From assembly GCA_032251045.1 (NCBI GenBank), contig JAVVEW010000004.1:8520-72519 (forward strand): a stretch of 64,000 nt of DNA, read 5' to 3'. The notes under the pieces are model-generated. The model had not been told where the DNA came from. It saw nothing but the letters and a program-made list of their open reading frames with translations, and ran no database searches. Each line of letters opens with the position of its first letter. Position 1 is the stretch's first letter. This stretch comes from JAVVEW01 sp032251045 (GTDB lineage: Bacteria; Pseudomonadota; Gammaproteobacteria; Methylococcales; Methylomonadaceae). Both the position numbers and the translations under genes were made by a program. Shown one piece after another: positions 57,909-64,000 of this stretch.

Positions 57909-58964
57909 TCAGACAATCGGTTGTTTGGCCGGCGCTCCGGCGGTTTCTCTGACCAGCCTGGGCACCAGATAGCCAGGCAGTTTTGCGCGGATGGTTTCAT
58001 GCAAACGAATGGCTACAGCCTCTGAGACTTCAAAATGCGCGGTGCCTTGGGCGCGGTCTAAAAGATGCAGATAATAAGGCAGCACGCCGATGGTAAACAG
58101 CCGTTCGCTCAAGTCCCGCAAAGACTCGACGGTATCATTGACACCGTGCAGCAATACGCTCTGATTCAGCATCGATACGCCATGCTCACGTAGCCTAAGG
58201 CAGGCGTCAGCCACGTTAGGGCAAAGCTCCTGAGCATGATTGGCATGGATGACCATGACGCAATTCAGTCTGGACTCAGTTAAGGCGGTCAGTAAAGCGG
58301 GGTTAATTCTATCGGGTAACACCACTGGTAAACGACTATGCAGACGCAAACGCTTGAGATGTGGGATGTCGGTCAGGCGTTCGATTAACGATGTTAACCG
58401 GGCATCACTCAGCATTAAAGGATCGCCGCCGCTGAGAATGATTTCTTCAAGGTCACAGTGCTCGGCAATATAGGCCAGTGCCTGCTCACTGTTGCGGCCG
58501 GTCAGCTGATGGTCTTGATAAGAAAAGTTGCGTCGAAAACAGTATCGGCAATGAATCGCGCAGGCGCCGGTGGTGACCAGTAGTGCGCGGCCATGATATT
58601 TATGCAAAATGCCGGGCGCTGAGTGCGCTGAGTGATCGCCGACCGGGTCTGTGGTAAAACCCTGGACGTACTCCAATTCATCGGACAACGCCAGTACCTG
58701 ACGTAATAGAGGGTCATTGGCATCGCCGGGGGTCATGTTGCCGGCGAAATGTCGGGTGACCCGCAACGGAAATAGCTGGCAGGCATCGGACGACAGTGGC
58801 AGGCGTTTGCTGTCCAGTTGCAAAAAACGGCACAGTTCGGCCAGGTCGGTAAAGCTTTCGGCCAACTGCCGTTGCCAGCTTTCGGATGCGGACGTAGATG
58901 AACTCATGGACTCGGTTAAAGACGATTTATCAGCCGGACTTTTCCCAACTGATTCGGTGTCCAT
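57909..58964 (-). CDS. epmB: EF-P beta-lysylation radical SAM enzyme EpmB
   Basis: EpmB is a lysine 2,3-aminomutase that converts alpha-lysine to beta-lysine for attachment to elongation factor P. The 351-residue protein has the radical SAM cysteines CAIHCRYC (CxxxCxxC) with the following FRRNFSY, then EEIILSGGDPLML, LHSRLPVVLPDRI and NQSVLLHGVND. The downstream stretch GVLPYYLHLLDRAQGTAHFEV is also typical. The annotated ATG at 58964 overlaps a TATAAT box for efp. An internal ATG at 58907 (SSSTSASESWQRQLAES) matches the usual length better. It is divergent from efp, part of the epmB-efp-epmA cluster. Confidence 0.95.
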   Translation of the reverse strand: MDTESVGKSPADKSSLTESMSSSTSASESWQRQLAESFTDLAELCRFLQLDSKRLPLSSDACQLFPLRVTRHFAGNMTPGDANDPLLRQVLALSDELEYVQGFTTDPVGDHSAHSAPGILHKYHGRALLVTTGACAIHCRYCFRRNFSYQDHQLTGRNSEQALAYIAEHCDLEEIILSGGDPLMLSDARLTSLIERLTDIPHLKRLRLHSRLPVVLPDRINPALLTALTESRLNCVMVIHANHAQELCPNVADACLRLREHGVSMLNQSVLLHGVNDTVESLRDLSERLFTIGVLPYYLHLLDRAQGTAHFEVSEAVAIRLHETIRAKLPGYLVPRLVRETAGAPAKQPIV

Positions 58965-58970
58965 TATAAT
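58942..58970 (+). promoter_or_regulatory. Promoter of efp
   Basis: TTCCCA at 58942-58947 and a perfect TATAAT at 58965-58970 are spaced by 17 bases. Transcription would begin near 58977, about 30 bases before the efp ATG. The -10 box is inside the longest epmB reading frame, which argues for the shorter epmB start. Confidence 0.65.
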
Positions 58971-59007
58971 GGCGAATTTGTCATTAAAGCCTAGTTAAGA
59001 GGAATCC

Positions 59008-59571
59008 ATGGCTGAATACTCTACCAACGAATTTCGCGGCGGTCTGAAAATCATGCTGGACGGTGATCCGTGTGCGATTATTGAAAACGAATTTGTCAAA
59101 CCCGGCAAGGGACAGGCGTTCAATCGGGTCAAGATTCGTAACCTGAAAACCGGGCGCGTCATCGAGCGCACCTTCAAATCCGGTGAGTCAGTGCCAGGAG
59201 CCGATGTCGTCGATATGGAAATGCAGTATCTGTATAACGATGGCGAGTTCTGGCATTTCATGGTGCCGGATACTTTCGAGCAATATCAGGTCGATGAAAA
59301 AGCCTTAGGCGACACCAAACAATGGCTTAAGGAGCAGGATATTTGCACCGTTACCTTATGGAACGACGCGCCGTTGTCGGTGGCGCCACCTAATTTTGTC
59401 GAATTGACCATCACCGAGACCGACCCGGGCGTGCGCGGCGACACGTCAGGTGGTGGCGGTAAACCGGCGATATTGGAAACCGGCGCGGTGGTGCGAGTGC
59501 CTTTGTTCGTGCAAACCGGTGAAGTGATCAAGGTGGACACCCGCACCGCCAGTTATGTTTCCCGAGCCTGA
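59008..59571 (+). CDS. efp: Elongation factor P
   Basis: EF-P rescues ribosomes stalled at polyproline stretches. The 187-residue protein begins MAEYSTNEFRGGLKIMLDG and has the modified loop PGKGQAF; its Lys34 is the residue beta-lysylated by EpmA and EpmB. Both modifying genes flank it. Later motifs are TLWNDAPLSVAPPNFVEL and KPAILETGAVVRVPLFVQTGEVIKVDTRT, typical of the KOW and OB domains. The ATG follows AGAGGAATCC. The 3' end overlaps epmA by 17 bases. Confidence 0.97.
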   Translation: MAEYSTNEFRGGLKIMLDGDPCAIIENEFVKPGKGQAFNRVKIRNLKTGRVIERTFKSGESVPGADVVDMEMQYLYNDGEFWHFMVPDTFEQYQVDEKALGDTKQWLKEQDICTVTLWNDAPLSVAPPNFVELTITETDPGVRGDTSGGGGKPAILETGAVVRVPLFVQTGEVIKVDTRTASYVSRA

Positions 59572-60535
59572 TTGGCGACCGACATGTGCCGGTCAGGCAT
59601 TGTTTGACCGGGCCCGGTTGTTGACTTCAGTGCGGGCTTTTTTTGCCGAGCGCGCCGTTCTTGAAGTGGAAACACCGGTGCTGAGTCGGTATCGGGGCAC
59701 TGATCCTAATCTGAACGCATTCCGTACTCAAGTTGATAGCCGTGGCCATTCCTGGTACTTGCAGACCTCGCCAGAGTTTGCCATGAAGCGTTTGCTGGCC
59801 AATGGGGTGGCGTCAATCTATCAAATCGCCAAAGCATTTCGGCAGGATGAACAGGGCCGCCATCATAATCCTGAATTTACCTTGCTGGAATGGTACCGCA
59901 CTGAGTTTGATCTTGAGCGGCTGATGACAGAAACCGAACAATTGCTGCGGGCGGTGGATGTTGACCAGGTGCTGCCTACAAAAATCGAGCGGTTTCGTTA
60001 CCGGGATTTGATGCTGGAACGTTTGGCACTGGATCCCTGGCAGTTTGATGTGGATGTGTATCGTGCTTGCGCAAAGCGTTTGGGGTTTGACGATGCGCCG
60101 CGTATTTGTGGTGACGCGCACAGTGTGTGGCTGGATTTTTTATTCAGCCAAGCGATTCAGCCGCAATTGGGGCGAGCGGCTTTAACCTGGGTGTATCAGT
60201 TTCCGGTGTTGCAATCATCACTGGCGCGGGTGTCGCCGAACGACCCGAACGCGGTCGAGCGGGCCGAGCTTTTCATTGACGGCATGGAATTGGCCAATGG
60301 TTATCATGAGCTAATCGATGCCCGGCAACAACAACAGCGTTTTGAGCAGGAAAATCAATGGCGCATCGAGCATGGCAGGGTAGCGGTCGAGGCTGACCCC
60401 AGATTGCTGGCTGCGTTACGGTCGGGGTTGCCGGATTGCGCAGGCATTGCCTTAGGCTTAGATCGCTTGCTGATGCTCTTGACGGGCGCTGGCGCTATAG
60501 ATGAAGTGCTGGCTTTTTCCAGTGCGCGGGCTTAA
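59555..60535 (+). CDS. epmA: EF-P lysine aminoacylase EpmA
   Basis: EpmA (GenX/PoxA/YjeA) is a lysyl-tRNA-synthetase-like enzyme that attaches beta-lysine to EF-P Lys34. The 326-residue protein has the class II catalytic core without an anticodon-binding domain: VLEVETPVLSRYRGTDPNL, motif 2 region YQIAKAFRQDEQGRHHNPEFTLLEWYR, and motif 3 CAGIALGLDRLLMLL. The absence of the N-terminal OB fold (present in LysRS) supports EpmA. The start ATG lies inside the efp end (17-base overlap). With epmB across the promoter, all three EF-P genes are together. Confidence 0.95.
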   Translation: MFPEPDWRPTCAGQALFDRARLLTSVRAFFAERAVLEVETPVLSRYRGTDPNLNAFRTQVDSRGHSWYLQTSPEFAMKRLLANGVASIYQIAKAFRQDEQGRHHNPEFTLLEWYRTEFDLERLMTETEQLLRAVDVDQVLPTKIERFRYRDLMLERLALDPWQFDVDVYRACAKRLGFDDAPRICGDAHSVWLDFLFSQAIQPQLGRAALTWVYQFPVLQSSLARVSPNDPNAVERAELFIDGMELANGYHELIDARQQQQRFEQENQWRIEHGRVAVEADPRLLAALRSGLPDCAGIALGLDRLLMLLTGAGAIDEVLAFSSARA

Positions 60536-60558
60536 CAGATAGGTTTTATGCGGTGGTT

Positions 60559-62835
60559 ATGAACAAACGACAGAATCGGCTGTTGCTGTTGGCCTGTATC
60601 GGCCTGTCCGCGCCGGTTGCAGCCGATGACAGTTTCATTGTGGATAATATACAGGTCAACGGCCTGCAACGTATTTCCGCAGGCACTGTCTTTAACTATC
60701 TAGGGGTCAGCACAGGCGACCGGTTTGGCACGGAAAAAGCGCCGGATGCGATTCGCGCCTTGTTCAAAACCGGCTTTTTTCAGGATGTGCGCCTAGGGCG
60801 TGATGGTAATACGCTGATTATCCAGGTTGAGGAACGCCCGGCCATTGCTAAAATTCTGTTTGAAGGCAACAATGACATCAGCTCTGATGACCTGAAAAAA
60901 GCACTGGAAGGTATTGGTCTGGCCGAGGGTAAAACTTTTAACCGCCAGTTGCTGGAAAAAGTTGAGCAAGAGTTGAGCCGGCAATATTTCAGTCATGGTA
61001 AATATGGCCTTAAAATCAATACCGAAGTCAGTGAGCTAACGCGCAATCGGGTTGGCATCAATATCAAAATTTCTGAAGGCAAGGTTGCCAAAATCAAGGA
61101 AATCAATCTGATTGGCAACAATAGCTATGATACGGAAATATTGTTGGGCGCATTTGAGCTGAGTACCAGCAATTTATTGTCGTTTTACACTCAGGATGAT
61201 CAATATTCCAAACAAAAATTATCCGCCGACCTGGAGCGCTTAAAATCCTACTATCTGGATCGCGGTTATATTAACTTTCAGGTTGATTCTACTCAGGTGG
61301 CGATTTCCCCGGATAAGAAAGAAATTTATATCACCGTTAATATCAGCGAAGGCGAAGTTTTCAATCTAAACGAGGTTAAAGTTACTGGTAATCTGATTAT
61401 CGAAGCGGAGGAGCTTACCAAGCTGGTTAGAGTGGGGCCTGGTGAGATTTTCTCGCGCAAGAATGCCACGGAAACCTCGAAAGCGATTTCTGACCGATTG
61501 GGCGAAGAAGGGTATGTCTTTGCCAATGTGAATATGGTGCCGGAAATTGACGAGGCCAAAAAAACCGTGGATATGACGTTTTTTGTTGACCCCGGCAAGC
61601 GGGTTTATGTCAATCGTATTAACATCAAAGGCAATACCAAAACCCGGGATGAGGTGGTGCGCCGGGAATTTCGGCAAATGGAGTCCAGTTGGGCTTCGAC
61701 CGCCGACATCGAGCGCTCCAAAGCTCGCCTGGAGCGTTTGGGTTATTTTGAAGAGGTCAATGTTGAAACACCCAAGGTTCCAGGCACCACCGACCAGATT
61801 GACGTTAATTACAGCGTGGTGGAAAAGCCGTCGGGGAACTTGACCGCCGGTTTGGGTTTTTCTCAGACTCAGGGGGTTATCATTAATGCCAACATTTCTC
61901 AGGACAATATCTTCGGAACCGGTAAACGCTTGAATCTGGCATTTAATAATAGTGATATTTTTACTACCTACCGGTTTGGTTTATTTGACCCCTATTACAC
62001 CTTGGACGGTATCAGCCTTGGTTATGATCTGAGTTACCAGAGTACGGATGCGCAAAGCGCGAATATTTCACGTTTTAATAGCGATGAAGCCAGGGTTGGC
62101 GTTAATTTTGGTATTCCATTGAATGAATTTGATCGCTTGCAGTTCAGTCTGGATTTGAAATATACCAGCCTCGATGCCAGTGATCTATCGCCGACTGAAA
62201 TCATCGATTTCATTGACGAAGAAGGCAATGATTTTCTGGTGTTGATGCCGTCCATAGCCTGGAGTCATGACACGCTGAATCGGGCGATTTTTCCAACCTC
62301 GGGCGGTCAGCAGCGCCTTTCCGCGCAAGCGACGGTGCCAGGTAGTGATCTTGAATATTTCAAGATTAACTACCGGCACCAGCAATATTTTCCTCTTGCG
62401 CGAGATTTAACCTTGCGGCTGAATGCCGATGTGGCTTATGGTGATGGCTATGGCGACAGCAATCGCTTGCCGTTTTTCGAGCATTTCTTTGCCGGCGGTG
62501 TGCGCTCTGTGCGTGGCTTTCAGGATAATACTTTAGGGCCGCGTGATTCCACAAACCGGCCATTTGGTGGTGCTACCAAAATTGTCGGTAGTGCTGAAGT
62601 CTTTTTTCCGGTGCCTTTTATCAAAGATCTTAAATCCATGCGCATGGGTGCGTTTGTCGATGCCGGAACGGTATCTGATGAATTCAATCTTGATGGTATG
62701 CGCTATTCCGCAGGTATCTCCGGCGAATGGTTATCGCCGTTTGGTGCTATCGCGGTGAGTATTGCCCAGCCATTCAATGCCGACCAGAATGACGAAGAGC
62801 AGGTTTTCCAGTTTTCTTTTGGATCGGGCTTTTAA
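60559..62835 (+). CDS. bamA: Outer membrane protein assembly factor BamA
   Basis: BamA is the Omp85 barrel that inserts outer-membrane proteins. The 758-residue protein has a signal peptide (cut near PVAADD), five POTRA domains (about residues 24-420; DNIQVNGLQRISAGTVF opens the first) and a 16-strand barrel. The barrel carries GGVRSVRGFQDNTLGPRD with the loop-6 (V/I)RGF motif, and the chain ends in Phe (FQFSFGSGF), as needed for BAM recognition. The chosen ATG at 60559 is preceded by two in-frame codons from a GTG. The gene stands after epmA instead of the usual rseP-bamA-skp order, and no skp or lpxD follows. The organism may have a second copy. Confidence 0.95.
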   Translation: MNKRQNRLLLLACIGLSAPVAADDSFIVDNIQVNGLQRISAGTVFNYLGVSTGDRFGTEKAPDAIRALFKTGFFQDVRLGRDGNTLIIQVEERPAIAKILFEGNNDISSDDLKKALEGIGLAEGKTFNRQLLEKVEQELSRQYFSHGKYGLKINTEVSELTRNRVGINIKISEGKVAKIKEINLIGNNSYDTEILLGAFELSTSNLLSFYTQDDQYSKQKLSADLERLKSYYLDRGYINFQVDSTQVAISPDKKEIYITVNISEGEVFNLNEVKVTGNLIIEAEELTKLVRVGPGEIFSRKNATETSKAISDRLGEEGYVFANVNMVPEIDEAKKTVDMTFFVDPGKRVYVNRINIKGNTKTRDEVVRREFRQMESSWASTADIERSKARLERLGYFEEVNVETPKVPGTTDQIDVNYSVVEKPSGNLTAGLGFSQTQGVIINANISQDNIFGTGKRLNLAFNNSDIFTTYRFGLFDPYYTLDGISLGYDLSYQSTDAQSANISRFNSDEARVGVNFGIPLNEFDRLQFSLDLKYTSLDASDLSPTEIIDFIDEEGNDFLVLMPSIAWSHDTLNRAIFPTSGGQQRLSAQATVPGSDLEYFKINYRHQQYFPLARDLTLRLNADVAYGDGYGDSNRLPFFEHFFAGGVRSVRGFQDNTLGPRDSTNRPFGGATKIVGSAEVFFPVPFIKDLKSMRMGAFVDAGTVSDEFNLDGMRYSAGISGEWLSPFGAIAVSIAQPFNADQNDEEQVFQFSFGSGF

Positions 62836-62983
62836 CGGGGGTCACGATAAAGCAGTTTGCGTGGGGCATAGTCAGTGTTTGCTTGCCGAAAGTGTTTTAT
62901 GGTGTTGTGAGATGCCCCCGTTGCTTTCTAACATGCGATGAGATGTGTTTTATTGATACCAGCATTGCAGCAATAAATCTATC

Positions 62984-63412
62984 ATGCCTAAATTACCTTA
63001 TCGATTTCTAACGGTCGTTGTTTCCCTGTTGTTTGTAGTGATGTTTTTCTTTGACATCCTCGATCTGCTGCTTGAAGTTGGGCATCTATTATTGGAAGTG
63101 CTTGAGCTTTTATTCGAGGTGTTTGAGTTCCTTTTGGATGAAATTGTCGAACACTTGTTTCACACCGACAAAAGCACGAGTCAAATTATCGTCTTTTATA
63201 TTATTTTGCTGCTTTTTTCGCTGTTTGCGTTTTGGTTCAAACGCAAACTGCCGCGAATGTTTCGGAAATTGCGCACGGGTTGGTGTGAGTTCTGGGGCAA
63301 AACTGGCGATGATTTTCTTGATTTTTGGCAACCGCTTACCTTGCTGAACAAGACGCTTTGGGTTTCCGGGACATTAACCTTTTTATACCTGTTGAGTTTT
63401 CTGCTGTTCTGA
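62984..63412 (+). CDS. Small membrane protein with a long leucine/glutamate heptad helix
   Basis: This is a 142-residue protein of unknown function. The first 25 residues are hydrophobic (FLTVVVSLLFVVMFFFD), followed by a striking run in which Leu, Val, Phe and Glu alternate (LLEVGHLLLEVLELLFEV, then FEFLLDEIVEHLF). This would form one long amphipathic helix with a glutamate stripe. A second membrane helix (IIVFYIILLLFSLFAFWF) and a basic region (KRKLPRMFRKLR) follow, then a third helix at the C-terminus. It stands alone, 148 bases after bamA. I can assign no function; it may be lineage-specific. Confidence 0.65.
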   Translation: MPKLPYRFLTVVVSLLFVVMFFFDILDLLLEVGHLLLEVLELLFEVFEFLLDEIVEHLFHTDKSTSQIIVFYIILLLFSLFAFWFKRKLPRMFRKLRTGWCEFWGKTGDDFLDFWQPLTLLNKTLWVSGTLTFLYLLSFLLF

Positions 63413-63563
63413 GGTGTGTTCATAGCCATACCGGTCTTTTGAAGTCGGTAAAGCAGACCCATGTCGCCATCGCGAACGGTGTGCCTCCTGGCGTCGGCTC
63501 ATCCTATAGACGTATCTTATTTGGGTTAATTAACACCGTGAACGGTTACCGATTCAGCACCGC

Positions 63564-63596
63564 AAAAAAAAACGGCCCGGTTGTTTAACCGGGCCG
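63564..63596 (-). terminator. Strong rho-independent terminator downstream of zipA
   Basis: On the minus strand CGGCCCGGTT and AACCGGGCCG, with a four-base loop, are followed by nine T. It lies about 180 bases after the zipA stop and is the likely end of that transcript. Confidence 0.85.
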
Positions 63597-63660
63597 CTTA
63601 GAAGGAAGGATATCATAACAGAAACGCATTCCTTGAGGAGGAACACGGGGGTTATGATAG
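63564..63660 (-). ncRNA. Candidate 3'-UTR-derived or independent small RNA
   Basis: On the minus strand, ATCATAAC (63658-63651) pairs with GTTATGAT (63619-63612) around a loop with GTTCCTCCTCAAGG. Then ATCCTTCCTTC leads into the terminator at 63564-63596. This repeats the layout seen at 25658-25776, including the shared CCTCCTCA 8-mer in the loop of the hairpin before the terminator. No strong promoter is visible (TTGTTA and TATCAT are 15 bases apart). The RNA could therefore be cut from the end of the zipA message. Confidence 0.35.
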
Positions 63661-63776
63661 CGGTTGTGGTCGATTAACAAAATGTGACGCATTGTCGCAG
63701 TTTGGCCGGCTAGGGCAAAATACCCCAACAAGCCCTGCCCGTTATGGTGGTGAACCGTTGGCCCATAAGCGCTGGC

Positions 63777-64000
63777 TTAAGGCATGCGCTCTCGCCAGTA
63801 TTGCAGCGTGTCCAGCGTTAACGGCTCGCGTTTATGATCCCATTTTTCTCCGTTAAGTTCGATGGCCAGCAGGTCCAGGGCCGCAATCATATCTTCCAGA
63901 ACCGATGCAGGGTCATCGACTTCCTGTGGCAGCATAAACAAGGCCAGTCCAGGGCATTGAAAGTCGGCCATGTCGTCCGGGTTATCGGGGAAGGTGCCCG
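63777..64000 (-). CDS. zipA: Cell division protein ZipA, C-terminal part
   Basis: The last 74 codons of a gene that continues past the right edge. The frame is open to position 64000. The sequence GTFPDNPDDMADFQCPGLALFMLPQEV, then DDPASVLEDMIAALDLLAIELNGEKWDHKREPLT, then LQYWRERMP matches the end of the ZipA FtsZ-binding domain (LP.P..P...F..ML..A..LA..LGGEL.D....PLT...I...R.R). ZipA anchors the FtsZ ring to the membrane. In many gammaproteobacteria ligA follows zipA; here a terminator does. The start lies outside the window. Confidence 0.8.
   Translation of the reverse strand, partial: GTFPDNPDDMADFQCPGLALFMLPQEVDDPASVLEDMIAALDLLAIELNGEKWDHKREPLTLDTLQYWRERMP

Larger units (their letters stand above)
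63413..63776. other. Intergenic region between small membrane gene and zipA
   Basis: No coding gene is supported in these 360 bases. The stretch 63413-63560 shows no clear signal. From 63564 to 63660 there is a minus-strand terminator and a hairpin (annotated separately). From 63660 to 63776 the sequence is the immediate downstream region of zipA. An inverted repeat-like GGGCAAAATACCCCAAC... section is too weak to call. Confidence 0.5.

Overview
The window is a chromosomal segment of a free-living gammaproteobacterium. The core genes support this: recB, dcd, rsmE, tsaB, lolCD, fur, bamE, rhlB-trxA-rho, the yjf operon, efp with epmA and epmB, bamA and zipA. The moderate G+C content, the dense families of intergenic palindromes and a gene set for handling copper and redox in the envelope suggest a methanotroph-like Methylococcales lineage. 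No methane oxidation gene is present, so that placement is an inference. There is no prophage, CRISPR array, rRNA operon or intact transposon. Two tRNA genes are present, tRNA-Ser(TGA) and tRNA-Pro(GGG).

Layout from left to right. 1-3557: recB, cut by the left edge. 3558-4220: an A+T-rich intergenic region. 4221-10728: an envelope cluster of a YcnI-like protein, a small secreted protein, a TlpA-type thioredoxin, a DUF4266 lipoprotein, an 886-residue DUF3570 barrel fused to a second barrel, and an ApbE-type FMN transferase. Palindromic repeats separate these genes. 10861-12327: a GH57 enzyme. 12699-18803 (minus): a translationally coupled signalling operon of a REC-HD-GYP protein, a solute-binding lipoprotein and a very large hybrid histidine kinase. 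18864-20464 (minus): a CPBP protease and rsmE. 20663-21919: dcd interrupted by a 230-residue intein. 21924-25686: three O-antigen or exopolysaccharide genes. 25990-27991: a diguanylate cyclase and a LysR regulator. 28046-35877 (minus): plsY, rluB, scpB, scpA, a site-2 protease, a YciO-like protein, tsaB, tRNA-Ser, cpdA, lolD and lolC. 35909-39068: fur, divergent bamE, ratA-rnfH and an SNF-family symporter. 39324-41812: smpB, hopJ-like, an FAD oxidoreductase and mnmM. 41836-45286: a frameshifted hydroxylase, a PilZ protein, nudE and rhlB. 45378-47797: trxA, rho and two small genes. 47995-53968: a yjfIJKLMC-type operon carrying an extra potassium channel, followed by mepA. 54137-55740: the wreck of a type I restriction-modification locus beside tRNA-Pro. 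55887-63412: dtd, an unknown protein, epmB/efp/epmA, bamA and a small membrane protein. 63777-64000: the 3' end of zipA.

Six places deserve attention. (1) The 4.2-10.7 kb cluster has two secreted proteins whose predicted mature N-terminus is histidine, a His-rich linker and Met-rich barrel strands, all next to an FMN transferase. Together they look like a copper and flavin redox module of the cell envelope. (2) The dCTP deaminase intein sits directly after the catalytic Ser/Arg motif and has a decayed endonuclease region. (3) A stand-alone FAD oxidoreductase is paired with an MnmM-like methyltransferase and may replace bifunctional MnmC. (4) Two minus-strand small-RNA candidates share a CCTCCTCA loop motif and a strong terminator. 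(5) The PspA-like, K+ channel and ATP-grasp ligase operon looks like an envelope-stress system. (6) The restriction-modification relic was formed by at least two deletions.
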